Positions 28,773 through 36,171 of a stretch of 64,000 nucleotides of DNA are shown here, piece after piece. Position numbers and translations under genes: made by a program. Source of the stretch: Mycobacterium sp. NBC_00419 (GTDB lineage: Bacteria > Actinomycetota > Actinomycetes > Mycobacteriales > Mycobacteriaceae); NCBI RefSeq assembly GCF_036023875.1, contig NZ_CP107931.1:3286001-3350000 (forward strand), written 5' to 3'. The notes under the pieces were generated by a model, which ran no database searches, had not been told where the DNA came from, and saw nothing but the letters and a program-made list of their open reading frames with translations. Each line of letters starts with the position of its first letter. Positions within the stretch are counted from its first letter, which is position 1.

Positions 28773-29153
28773 ATGTCGGCACGTTTCACATCGGTGGTGC
28801 TGCCCATGACGGCAGTGGCGGCACTGGCCGCCATGGCCGTCAGCGTGGTCGTGTCGAGCCCGGCCTCGCCGTCCACCGGTGAAAAGTGTTCCACCTTCGA
28901 GGTTTTCGACCCCAAGACGGGGATCTGCATGCCCGGGCTTCCGCCGGACATCGTCGCCGAAACCACCGCGCCCGGCGGCGGTCTGCCGGTGGTCGACGGC
29001 ATCCCGTGCACGGGGCAGAACTCCTATGAGTGCATCGGCCTGGCCGAGCAGGGACTGGGCACCGGCCCGACACCGAGTGCCAGTTCGACATTGTCGGAGA
29101 ATCCGGGTTCCTCGGTAGCGGTGACGGCACCGGCGGTCACGCCGCCCGCGTAA
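28773..29153 (+). CDS. Small secreted protein downstream of mmpL
   Basis: The product is 126 aa from the ATG at 28773; an in-frame start six codons upstream (28755) is possible. A signal peptide or signal anchor (FTSVVLPMTAVAALAAMAVSVVV) precedes a short segment with four cysteines (KCSTFEVFDPKTGICMPG and IPCTGQNSYEC), then a Thr/Ser/Ala-rich tail. The spacing suggests two disulphides. It starts 39 nt after the mmpL stop and may be co-transcribed. It is not an MmpS protein: it lacks the MmpS length and fold. Function unknown. Confidence 0.65.
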   Translation: MSARFTSVVLPMTAVAALAAMAVSVVVSSPASPSTGEKCSTFEVFDPKTGICMPGLPPDIVAETTAPGGGLPVVDGIPCTGQNSYECIGLAEQGLGTGPTPSASSTLSENPGSSVAVTAPAVTPPA

Positions 29154-29242
29154 GTGCCGGGCCTGATAATGCGAAACGCATGGCCGTGGGCGTAGCTAGA
29201 TAATTCTGACACTTTGCTGTTATTGGTTCGTGATCAGTTATT

Positions 29243-29920
29243 GTGTTTCGCGTGGGGCGTCACCAATTTGCCAAGAAGCGGCGGAGACCAGCAATGGTCC
29301 TCGCTGCCATCGGCGTCCCCATAGCCCTGTCCCTGGTAGTCGGCGGGGATGTTCAACCCCTGGCTACGCAGCAGAAGAGCGCGCCGGCGGTCGTCGAGTC
29401 GGCGCCGTGCTGCCTGCAACTTGTGTCCGCGGTGGCGAGTTCGTCGATGGCGGCGATTCCCGGGGACGCGGTCAATGTGAGTTTCGCTGCGAGCCGGCCG
29501 ACGGCAGCGTCGCGATGGCGAGTCGATACCCGATCGCGGGTCTTGCCCGTCGGGTTGGCGCCCGAACGAGGTCTGCAGGTCAGGACCATCCTGGTCGAGC
29601 GCGCCATCAGTGCCGAGTTCCCGCAGATCCGCAGCATGGGCGGGGTGCGCCCGGATGCGCTGCGCTGGCATCCCGAAGGGCTGGCGGTCGACGTCATGAT
29701 CCCGAATCCGGGCAGTGCCGAGGGCATTGCGCTCGGTAACGCGATCGTGTCGTTCGTGTTCAAGAACGCCCAGCGGTTCGGGATCCAGGACGCGATCTGG
29801 CGCGGCGTCTACTACACCCCCAACGGACCGTCAGGTTTCGGATACGGCCACTACGACCACGTGCATGTCACCACGACCGGCGGCGGATACCCGACCGGTG
29901 GCGAGGTCTACTACCGCTGA
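29243..29920 (+). CDS. Exported protein with M15-like/ARB_07466-like C-terminal domain, Rv0320-like
   Basis: The product is 225 aa from a GTG at 29243. The basic N-terminus and hydrophobic stretch (RRRPAMVLAAIGVPIALSLVVGG) form a signal peptide. The C-terminal domain carries WHPEGLAVDVMIPN and YGHYDHVHV, the His-x3-(G)-x-x-x-Asp ... His-x-His pattern of zinc-binding D-Ala-D-Ala-type peptidases and relatives. A peptidoglycan-directed role is plausible but catalysis is unproven for this family. In M. tuberculosis the related Rv0320 also precedes dcd. Its stop lies inside the 3' end of the convergent gene (10-nt overlap). Confidence 0.75.
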   Translation: MFRVGRHQFAKKRRRPAMVLAAIGVPIALSLVVGGDVQPLATQQKSAPAVVESAPCCLQLVSAVASSSMAAIPGDAVNVSFAASRPTAASRWRVDTRSRVLPVGLAPERGLQVRTILVERAISAEFPQIRSMGGVRPDALRWHPEGLAVDVMIPNPGSAEGIALGNAIVSFVFKNAQRFGIQDAIWRGVYYTPNGPSGFGYGHYDHVHVTTTGGGYPTGGEVYYR

Positions 29921-30420
29921 GCGGTTCGGCCCTTGAGATCGACGCCGTAGGGCCAGAAGCGGTAGGCCACCAGAATCGGCACGATGGCCCACGGCAGGTT
30001 GGCCGGCAGGTAGACGCCCAGGTGCGGGGGACTGTCCGGCCCCAGGAACGTCTGCATGAAGTAGAAGTACATGTTCATCACGGCGCTGACCGAATAGACC
30101 AGAGCCAGGATGCCGAACCAGGGCCACTGCTTGAGCTTCCACAGGCCGATGGTGAGCACGATGAGCAGCGGCAGCTGCACGAAGGCGTCGTAGAGCAGCG
30201 AGGCCTGCAATGTCGGCGGCATGACCAGATGCTGTGGCTCCTGCTCGACGGCCCAGGTGTGCAGCGCCCGCAGCACCGGCCAGGGGCTGTCCGGGGTGCG
30301 CGGTACACCGATTGCCTCGGGCAGGCTCAGCAAGACGGCGTTGATGATGCCGAGGATGAAGGCCGGCAACAGCAGGTAGTCGATTGGGCGCCGAACAAGC
30401 CGAGGTGACGTCGTAGTCAT
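29911..30420 (-). CDS. Four-helix membrane protein, EXPERA-like
   Basis: The product is 169 aa from the ATG at 30420 (MTTTSPRLVRRPIDYLLL...). The longer upstream frame is not convincing. Four membrane segments are visible: LLLPAFILGIINAVLL, LYDAFVQLPLLIVLTIGLW, FGILALVYSVSAVMNMYFYFMQ and LPWAIVPILVAYRFWP. The spacing of acidic and aromatic residues between helices recalls EXPERA-domain proteins (sterol isomerase/TMEM97 type). The assignment is tentative. It might act on sterols or other lipids. Confidence 0.6.
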   Translation of the reverse strand: MTTTSPRLVRRPIDYLLLPAFILGIINAVLLSLPEAIGVPRTPDSPWPVLRALHTWAVEQEPQHLVMPPTLQASLLYDAFVQLPLLIVLTIGLWKLKQWPWFGILALVYSVSAVMNMYFYFMQTFLGPDSPPHLGVYLPANLPWAIVPILVAYRFWPYGVDLKGRTAQR

Positions 30421-30558
30421 CGCGTCAATGTAGTCACGGCGTCGATAAACGCGGCGCCGGTAGCGGGACAAAGCGCAGCCAAGAACTGGTGCCGCTGAAC
30501 TCCCAGTGCGGCGGGACGAGGGAGAGCTGTTGTACGCGCCCATGAGCAAGCTAAGCGG

Positions 30559-30612
30559 GCGCGTTAGTCCGACTTAGGTCGATAAGTCGGACTTTGGTGC
30601 GCGTTAGTCCGA
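30559..30612. promoter_or_regulatory. Perfect 11-bp inverted repeat plus a third half-site, upstream of the flavin oxidase gene
   Basis: AGTCCGACTTA (30566-30576) and TAAGTCGGACT (30583-30593) are perfect arms around a 6-bp spacer. GCGCGTTAGTCCGA occurs at 30559-30572 and again at 30599-30612, 40 bp apart, giving a third half-site. The cluster is 57-110 bp upstream of the gene at 30669 and 139-192 bp upstream of the divergent gene start at 30420. It is most likely an operator array. Confidence 0.6.
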
Positions 30613-30668
30613 GTTATGAGAGCGACCATTTGTACGAGCTAACGCCCTCTAGCGGGAAGACTTGCACC

Positions 30669-31106
30669 ATGTTCGGTGAACTGACCCAGCCACAAATCGA
30701 GGAGCTGCTGAGCTCCGAGGTCATCGCGCGGATCGGCTGCCTCGGCGATGGTCGGGTCTACGTAGTACCGGTGACTTACGTCTACGACGGAACCTACGTG
30801 TGGGGACACGCCATGGACGGCGCGAAGCTGCGGGCGATGCGAGCCGAACCCCAGGTCTGCGTCGAAGTCGAGAAGGTCGAGGACCTGTCCAACTGGCGCA
30901 GCGTCATCGCCTGGGGAACCTTCGAGGAATGTCAGGGCGCAGACTGGGACGCGGGGATGGCCCTGCTGGTGGAGCGCATCATGCCGCTGCTGACGTTTCC
31001 CCCACACTCGCCGCCGCCCGATCTGTCGGGACTTCGGCGCGGATCGGTATACCGAATCAGGTTGGACCGAAAAACAGGCCGTTTCGAGAAGGTCAGCAGT
31101 ACCTGA
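30669..31106 (+). CDS. Pyridoxamine 5'-phosphate oxidase-like flavin-binding protein
   Basis: The product is 145 aa from the ATG at 30669, with a GGGAAG site upstream. The split-barrel fold is visible as LLSSEVIARIGCLGDGRVYVVPVTYVYDGTYVWGHAMDGAKLRAMRAEPQVCVEVEKV, matching the Pyridox_ox_2 / nitroimidazole-resistance (Nim) subgroup rather than true PdxH. It probably binds FMN, F420 or haem and reduces a small molecule. The upstream palindrome array suggests tight control. Confidence 0.8.
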   Translation: MFGELTQPQIEELLSSEVIARIGCLGDGRVYVVPVTYVYDGTYVWGHAMDGAKLRAMRAEPQVCVEVEKVEDLSNWRSVIAWGTFEECQGADWDAGMALLVERIMPLLTFPPHSPPPDLSGLRRGSVYRIRLDRKTGRFEKVSST

Positions 31107-31155
31107 CTGGGGAACAGGACTCGTCGTCATACCCAAGAGGGGATCGACTCTGGTA

Positions 31156-32328
31156 TCACCCGTTGACCGTTCGTAGGATTTCAGGTGCCACAAACATCCG
31201 GTCCTGGCGTCGGCCAGTGATCTCCGTCAGAATGCCTTGCTCTATCAATTTGCCAACCGCCTGATTCGCCGCTTGAAAGGACTTGTCGAGCAGGTGCTTC
31301 ACAGTGGGAACGTCGATCACCGGGTATCCGATGAGTACTTCTGCGATCTCTACTGGCGACCCGCGCATCCCCTTCGCTCGCAAATCGGCAACCATTCGGT
31401 CGCGTATCGCCAAGAGAGTTTGGATCTGTGTAAGCCCCTCGCGGGCTTGGACTTCCACAGCTTCCGCGAACAATTCGACCCATGGACTGAAGTCCCCCGA
31501 GAGTGTGACGTTGAGCAGGCCGTCTTGATACAGCTTCCTCCGCGATTCAAACCAGGGTGCGATGTTCAATACAGGCCAACGAAGTTCGCCCGTTTGCATG
31601 ATCTGAAGCAATGAGATGAGGCGACCGAGTCGGCCATTGCCATCTCCGAACGGATGAAGCGTTTCAAACTGGTAGTGGGCGATTGCCATTTTCGCGACAA
31701 TTAGCAGATCGGACTTCTGGTTGATCCAGTCTTCCCACGTGGCTACCCCAACGATGAGGTGGTCTCCGGCGGGGCACGGGACGAAACGAGCTTCATGGAT
31801 CGGACGATCTTCAGCACCAATGGCAACCTCGTGTGGGCGGAGGTCTCCAGCGTCGGCCGTGTCGCCCTTGGTGCGGCGAACGATGACCCGCTGAAGCTCC
31901 CCGAGGAAGCTCCGCGTGATTCGCCGTTCAGTTATGTTCTGAACGGCAAGCTCTGACGCCTCCACGTAGTTGCGGATCTCGCGCTGTTCGTAGGACATCT
32001 GACTGTCTCGCAGGAAGTCGGCCTCAAGAACTTCCTGGAAGGTTGCGTAGGTGCCTTCCAGTGCGGACGTACTGGCGGCCTCGCGGCGGATGATTGGGCG
32101 TACCAATATCTCGGGTCTTGGTAGCTGAGCGACGGCCTCATCAAGTCTTGCGATGGCCATGGCGGCCCTTGCGGCGGAAGCCGTGGCGCTCGGCGAGAGG
32201 TTAGGAACTTCTGGGAGCGGGTCCGGTAGATACGCCCAGTACCTCCACTCTTCCATCGTGCGGGGATCCACTCCACCGATTGGCACAAGGGTTCCGATGG
32301 GCGAGTGGCCCACGGCGTCTACGTCCAT
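31156..32328 (-). CDS. Fic-domain AMP/NMP transferase with N-terminal inhibitory motif and C-terminal winged helix
   Basis: The product is 390 aa from the ATG at 32328. The catalytic motif HPFGDGNGRLGR is complete, with His225 at the active site. The inhibitory helix motif (S/T)-x3-E-(G/N) is present as TSALEG, with Glu91, so this is an autoinhibited class II Fic enzyme. The last 70-80 residues form a winged helix (VPTVKHLLDKSFQAANQAVGKLIEQGILTEITGRRQDRMF). It would transfer a nucleotide to protein targets, and the winged helix may let it bind its own promoter. GC is visibly lower than in the neighbours. No separate antitoxin gene is present. It lies downstream of the tRNA-Gly 3' end, a usual site for acquired genes. 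Confidence 0.92.
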   Translation of the reverse strand: MDVDAVGHSPIGTLVPIGGVDPRTMEEWRYWAYLPDPLPEVPNLSPSATASAARAAMAIARLDEAVAQLPRPEILVRPIIRREAASTSALEGTYATFQEVLEADFLRDSQMSYEQREIRNYVEASELAVQNITERRITRSFLGELQRVIVRRTKGDTADAGDLRPHEVAIGAEDRPIHEARFVPCPAGDHLIVGVATWEDWINQKSDLLIVAKMAIAHYQFETLHPFGDGNGRLGRLISLLQIMQTGELRWPVLNIAPWFESRRKLYQDGLLNVTLSGDFSPWVELFAEAVEVQAREGLTQIQTLLAIRDRMVADLRAKGMRGSPVEIAEVLIGYPVIDVPTVKHLLDKSFQAANQAVGKLIEQGILTEITGRRQDRMFVAPEILRTVNG

Positions 32329-32330
32329 AT

Positions 32331-32449
32331 GTTCAACTTTACGCCGGTTAGGTTGAACGTACTGGCCCACGTTCAACATAGGTAGACGCATGAGGTCCAA
32401 GTTCAACTTGTTAGCTCATTTAGTTGAATTACACCTCTGTTGGTTCAAC
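32331..32449. promoter_or_regulatory. Cluster of GTTCAAC/GTTGAAC repeats upstream of fic
   Basis: GTTCAAC occurs at 32331, 32371, 32401 and 32443, its complement GTTGAAC at 32352, and a one-base variant GTTGAAT at 32423. Two of them form a perfect 9-bp inverted repeat, GTTGAACGT (32352-32360) and ACGTTCAAC (32369-32377). A second pair, TTCAACT...AGTTGAA, spans 32402-32428. The cluster covers the fic promoter region. Confidence 0.65.
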
Positions 32450-32488
32450 CTTCTTGCGAGTTCTGAGGCCCATGCAGGCGGGACCCCC

Positions 32489-32506
32489 ACCGGCGATAGT
32501 GCCGGT
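32489..32506. terminator. Short hairpin between fic and tRNA-Gly
   Basis: ACCGGC (32489-32494) pairs with GCCGGT (32501-32506) around GATAGT. It lies about 90 nt beyond the tRNA 3' end on the same strand and could end tRNA transcription, but there is no U-run. Confidence 0.3.
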
Positions 32507-32593
32507 AGATGCGCTGGCGCGACTTTAAACCGCGTTGTGACAGTGCGTGACACCGACTTGGTGTGATCGAACAGCATCAGTGCTGCTCAATCG

Positions 32594-32667
32594 TGGAGCC
32601 GATGACGGGAATCGAACCCGCGTATTCAGCTTGGGAAGCTGATGTTCTGCCATTGAACTACATCGGC
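32594..32667 (-). tRNA. tRNA-Gly, anticodon CCC, CCA encoded
   Basis: Read on the minus strand, the cloverleaf is complete. The acceptor GCCGATG (32667-32661) pairs with CATCGGC. The anticodon stem TCAGC/GCTGA encloses the loop TTCCCAA, giving anticodon CCC. The T arm contains GGTTCGATTCC. The discriminator is T and the terminal CCA is encoded (32596-32594). It reads GGG codons. Confidence 0.95.
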
Positions 32668-32698
32668 ATGTGCTGCTGACGAAGGATAGCAAGACCTG

Positions 32699-33562
32699 TC
32701 AGGGCAGGGACTCGTTGACGTAGGTGCAGTCCTCTTCGAGGGTGTCGAGCATGTCGGGGATGCTGACGTTGAGCCGGCGCAGGGCTCTGAACGCGAGGTT
32801 CTGGGTGTTGCGTGGTCCCAGGTCGGTGTCGAACGAGGCGCTGCGGTAGTCGCTGATCTCGTCGTCGAGGTCGCTCAGCCGCTTGCAGTCGAAGCCCTTC
32901 TTCGCCGCAGTGAACTCCTCGACGAGCCGGTTGTACCGGTCGGAGAAGCCCTTCATGTCGGCGGCCATCTGAGCGCGGTCGAAGTTCTCCGGGTGCTGGG
33001 CGGGCTTCTCGATCCACGCGTTGTGCAGGATGGAGAACCGGCCGACACCGGGCACCCGCTCGGCTTCCGGCGCCCCGGCATAGAAGTGCACCTCCACCGG
33101 CAAGCCGTAGAAGTGGATCCGCCCTTCCTGCCGCTGCTCGATGTTGCTGCTGAGCAACGCCATTGTCGCCGAAAGTTGCTGTGCAGCAACACCATCAGCG
33201 TGGACATGCACATGCACGTCGAAGTCCGACGCATCGTTGTACTCGTAGGAGGCGATGCTGCCGACCAGCGCGACGTCGTCGACCGTGAGGCCGTCGACAC
33301 CGCTGTCGCGCACCAGGCGATCGACCATCGCCAGGGTCGCCGTGCGCACCTGCGGCCGCAACTGCTCACCGTCCCAGATGTGCGGTTCCAGCTCGGTGTT
33401 GAACGTCGTGACGGCGGTGATCGCCTTGTCGATCGCCGCCGACGAGTTGTCCGCCAGCGGTGCCGAGGGCACTCGGTCCGCATCGTGTCCGCACGCAGTT
33501 CCGCCCACCGCCACCGCAGCCGTGATCCCCACGCACAACGCCAACCTTGCGGCCCTTTTCAC
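32699..33562 (-). CDS. Lipoprotein with a nucleotidyltransferase-like signature
   Basis: The product is 287 aa from a GTG at 33562. The lipobox is GTAC with Cys24, so the mature protein is anchored outside the plasma membrane. The core reads [28 protein letters not shown]: Gly101-Ser102, then Asp113 and Asp115, followed by a strand PVEVHF with Glu157. This matches the polymerase-beta-like nucleotidyltransferase pattern (GS-x(9-13)-D-h-D and a later acidic strand). The C-terminal half is helical with two cysteines (FDCKRL and EDCTYV). Nucleotide transfer outside the membrane would be unusual, so the fold may have been reused. It is divergent from dcd with a 25-bp gap. Confidence 0.7.
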   Translation of the reverse strand: MKRAARLALCVGITAAVAVGGTACGHDADRVPSAPLADNSSAAIDKAITAVTTFNTELEPHIWDGEQLRPQVRTATLAMVDRLVRDSGVDGLTVDDVALVGSIASYEYNDASDFDVHVHVHADGVAAQQLSATMALLSSNIEQRQEGRIHFYGLPVEVHFYAGAPEAERVPGVGRFSILHNAWIEKPAQHPENFDRAQMAADMKGFSDRYNRLVEEFTAAKKGFDCKRLSDLDDEISDYRSASFDTDLGPRNTQNLAFRALRRLNVSIPDMLDTLEEDCTYVNESLP

Positions 33563-33587
33563 CTCACCACCCCGTTACGCTCGTCGC

Positions 33588-34169
33588 GTGCTGCTCTCAG
33601 ATCGTGACATCCGCGCCGCCATCGCCGACGGGCGACTCGGCATCGACCCGTTCGACGACGCCCTGGTTCAGCCGTCGAGCGTGGACGTTCGGCTGGACGG
33701 CCTGTTTCGGGTGTTCAACAACACCCGCTACACCCACATCGACCCCGCCAAGCAGCAAGACGAGCTGACCAGTCTTGTCGAGCCTGCCGCCGGCGAGCCG
33801 TTCGTGCTGCATCCCGGCGAGTTCGTTCTGGGCTCGACCCTGGAGTGCTGCAGCCTGCCCGACGACCTCGCCGGCCGCCTGGAAGGCAAGTCCTCACTGG
33901 GCCGGCTTGGCCTGCTGACGCACTCCACCGCAGGGTTCATCGACCCCGGCTTCTCCGGGCACATCACCCTCGAACTGTCCAACGTCGCCAACCTGCCGAT
34001 CACCTTGTGGCCCGGCATGAAAATCGGCCAGCTGTGCCTGCTGCGGCTGACCAGCCCCGCCGAACATCCCTACGGCAGCGCGTCGGTCGGTTCGAAGTAC
34101 CAGGGCCAACGTGGGCCCACGCCGTCGCGCTCGTATCAGAACTTCATCCAGTCGCCGGTGGGCGAGTAA
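33588..34169 (+). CDS. dcd: dCTP deaminase, probably bifunctional dCTP deaminase/dUTPase
   Basis: The product is 193 aa. The GTG at 33588 gives [23 protein letters not shown], the usual Dcd N-terminus; the frame is open further upstream but only as a shadow of the divergent gene. Conserved Dcd/Dut features are [40 protein letters not shown] (catalytic Glu in TLEL) and the flexible C-terminus with [13 protein letters not shown]. It converts dCTP to dUTP or directly to dUMP for thymidylate synthesis. M. tuberculosis Dcd (Rv0321) is bifunctional. Confidence 0.96.
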   Translation: MLLSDRDIRAAIADGRLGIDPFDDALVQPSSVDVRLDGLFRVFNNTRYTHIDPAKQQDELTSLVEPAAGEPFVLHPGEFVLGSTLECCSLPDDLAGRLEGKSSLGRLGLLTHSTAGFIDPGFSGHITLELSNVANLPITLWPGMKIGQLCLLRLTSPAEHPYGSASVGSKYQGQRGPTPSRSYQNFIQSPVGE

Positions 34170-34325
34170 CCTCGGAACTCCAGGGTCAGCTGCGCCCCGC
34201 CAGCTAAGCCGATTGGCTGTAACACCGCCCCTACCTGCGGCGATGAAACTTTAGGTCGACCGGCTAACGCCGGGGGAGCGCGGTAGCGGGTCGGGAACCA
34301 GCTAGCAAACAACCTTGGAGGGTTC
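34170..34325 (+). promoter_or_regulatory. GC-rich structured leader upstream of the actin-fold membrane protein
   Basis: These 156 bp hold several potential hairpins, including CCGGC-TAAC-GCCGG near 34259-34272, ahead of a GGAGG ribosome binding site (34317-34321). I compared it with c-di-AMP (ydaO-type) leaders and did not find the conserved blocks, so no riboswitch is claimed. A promoter for the gene at 34326 must lie here. Confidence 0.3.
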
Positions 34326-36092
34326 GTGGACATCGTGCTTGGTGTGTCGATGACACCAACAACGGTCCGCATGGTGCTGGTCGAAGGGGCGAAGGGCGAC
34401 GGTGTGACCGTCGACCACGACACCTTCGACATCACCACCGACGACGGCACGGCAACCACAGCGGCCGAACAGGTGATCGCCGCAATCCTCGGCACCCGGG
34501 AGAGCGCCGAGGAGGGCGGCCACCGCCTGATCGCCACCGGCGTCACGTGGACCGACTACGTCGGCGCCGCCGAACTGCGCGAAGCCCTGGCGGCCCGCAA
34601 GATCGACGACGTCCTGCTGATCTCGGAGCTTCACGCCGCCGGGACGCTGGCCCAGGCGGTCGGACAGGCCGTCGGCTACGAGCGAACCGCCCTGATGTTC
34701 CTCGAGCGCGACACCGCCACCTTGTCCGTCGTCGAGACCGCGACCGGAGCCATCGTCAAGGTCGAAAGCCAGAGCCTGCACGCCCCCGACGCGGTGGCCG
34801 AACTGGCCCGCATGGTCACCGGACTGGAATCGGCCGCCGAGCCCCCACAGGGCCTGTTCATCATCGGTTCCGGAGTCGACGTCGCCGCGGTCAAGTCGCA
34901 GATCGCACTGGGCACCACCCTGCCCGTGCACGCCCCCGACGAAGCCGAGTTGGCGCTGGCCCGCGGCGCCGCGCTGGCCTCGGCAGCAGCTCCCCGCTAC
35001 GAGGCCTCGACCGTGGGCCTAGCCCATGCCCCCGACCGCGACGGCACCACCGCCGGCGCCGCCTACTCCGCAGGTGCCGACACCGAGATGGCCGCCGGGG
35101 CTACCCAACTGGCTGCTGCCGGATACATGGCGCCCCTGGGCTACAGCGAGGTGCCCGACGGTGACCTCGGAGACCTCGGCTACGACGCGGTGCCCGCCGA
35201 CATCGCCGAGATCGATGCCGTCGACGACATCGCCGAAGAACCCGGCCGCAAGCCCTTCCTGCTGGTCGGCAGCGCACTCACCTCAGTCTTCGTGGTCGGC
35301 GTCGTCGCTCTGGTGATCTCCCTGGCGGTCAGCATCCGCCCCACCGTGGACCAGCGTCCCAGCCCCGGTGAGAGCGTGATCGTCCCGAGCAGCCAGGCGC
35401 CGGTCTCGGCCGCCCCGGAAGCCCAGCAGCCGGCACCGGCTCCGCCGTCGGCCGCCGAGACCATCCAGGAACCGGTTCAGGTGGTGCAGCAGGCTCCGCG
35501 GACCGTGTTCGTGACCCCCGCACCGAAGGCTCCCGCTCCGGCGCCTGCCGCTCCGGCCCCGGCTCCGGAAGCCCCCGCCCCCGCTCCGGCTGCCCCGGCC
35601 CCCGCGCCGGTCGTCGAGGCTCCCGCACCGATCATCGCCCCGCCCGTAGTGATCCTGCCGCCGCTCCTGCCGCCGTTCCTGCGGCCACGGGCCCCGCAGT
35701 ACCCCCAGTACCCGCAGTATCCGTCGAACCCGCCGACCTACACGCCAACACCGACCTACACCCCGACGCCGACCTACACCCCGACGCCGACCTACACGCC
35801 GTCACCGACCTACACGCCCACCCCGACCTACACCCAGCCGCCCACGTACACGCCGCTGCCGACCTACACCCCGGCACCCACCTACAGCCCGCCCACCGCT
35901 GAGGCACCCGCCCCGGCCGCCGGGTCCGGTTCCGGGGGTTATGGCTCCGGCTCGGGAGGTTCCGGCAGTTCTGGCGGTTCCGGCAGCTCCGGTTCGGACT
36001 CCGGCGGCGGTTCGCACGGCGGCAGCGGCCGCGGCTCCGGCGGCGGCTCGCAGGGCCCGATGTGGCCGCTGTGGCCCAACTTCGGCCAGTGA
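34326..36092 (+). CDS. Bitopic protein with actin/Hsp70-like N-domain and TYTPxP-repeat outer tail, Rv0312-like
   Basis: The product is 588 aa from a GTG at 34326. Residues 1-220 look like a degenerate actin/Hsp70 ATPase fold: VLGVSMTPTTVRMVLVEG (phosphate-1 region without the usual Asp), ALMFLERDTATLSVVE (phosphate-2 region) and LFIIGSGVDV. Residues 220-310 are linker. One membrane helix (FLLVGSALTSVFVVGVVALVISLAV) lies near 315-340. Outside it are Pro/Ala-rich residues, a 6-residue repeat TYTPxP about nine times, and a Gly/Ser tail ending in PMWPLWPNF. It may be an envelope sensor or scaffold coupling a cytosolic fold to a wall-spanning rod. ATPase activity is doubtful. Confidence 0.7.
   Translation: MDIVLGVSMTPTTVRMVLVEGAKGDGVTVDHDTFDITTDDGTATTAAEQVIAAILGTRESAEEGGHRLIATGVTWTDYVGAAELREALAARKIDDVLLISELHAAGTLAQAVGQAVGYERTALMFLERDTATLSVVETATGAIVKVESQSLHAPDAVAELARMVTGLESAAEPPQGLFIIGSGVDVAAVKSQIALGTTLPVHAPDEAELALARGAALASAAAPRYEASTVGLAHAPDRDGTTAGAAYSAGADTEMAAGATQLAAAGYMAPLGYSEVPDGDLGDLGYDAVPADIAEIDAVDDIAEEPGRKPFLLVGSALTSVFVVGVVALVISLAVSIRPTVDQRPSPGESVIVPSSQAPVSAAPEAQQPAPAPPSAAETIQEPVQVVQQAPRTVFVTPAPKAPAPAPAAPAPAPEAPAPAPAAPAPAPVVEAPAPIIAPPVVILPPLLPPFLRPRAPQYPQYPQYPSNPPTYTPTPTYTPTPTYTPTPTYTPSPTYTPTPTYTQPPTYTPLPTYTPAPTYSPPTAEAPAPAAGSGSGGYGSGSGGSGSSGGSGSSGSDSGGGSHGGSGRGSGGGSQGPMWPLWPNFGQ
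35732..35889 (+). repeat. In-gene tandem repeat of 18 bp (TYTPxP)
   Basis: About nine copies of an 18-bp unit (close to ACCTACACSCCSACSCCG) encode the TYTPxP rod. The copies differ mostly at third positions, so the repeat is under protein-level selection but could change length by slippage. Confidence 0.8.
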
Positions 36093-36121
36093 GGCCCGAG
36101 TTCACCAGGCGTTAGCCTCAC
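36089..36121 (+). terminator. Possible terminator overlapping the stop codon
   Basis: GTGAGGC (36089-36095) pairs with GCCTCAC (36115-36121), with a 19-nt loop and a possible extension CCA/TGG outside. It includes the TGA stop of the preceding gene. No U-run follows. Confidence 0.35.
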
Positions 36122-36171
36122 GGCTGGTGTCGCGATGCAGTTAGCTCATCGCCGCAGCCTATTCAGGCAGT

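Noticed and set aside
28773..29153. MmpS subunit of the MmpL transporter
   Set aside because: It lacks the MmpS length and C-terminal beta fold, and has four cysteines in a short domain instead.
31107..32593. Toxin-antitoxin pair around fic, or a complete integrated element with att repeats
   Set aside because: No small partner gene was found on either side, the inhibitory motif is inside the Fic protein, and no second copy of the tRNA 3' end or integrase gene is visible.
34170..34325. Possible c-di-AMP (ydaO-type) or other riboswitch
   Set aside because: It has CCGG-rich hairpins and a GGGGGAGC stretch, but the conserved GGTGAATC and CAGCTAAC-type blocks are missing or altered. A covariance-model scan would be decisive.
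35732..35889. CRISPR-like regular repeats
   Set aside because: The 18-bp units are contiguous without unique spacers and stay in frame as TYTPxP codons, so this is a protein repeat.
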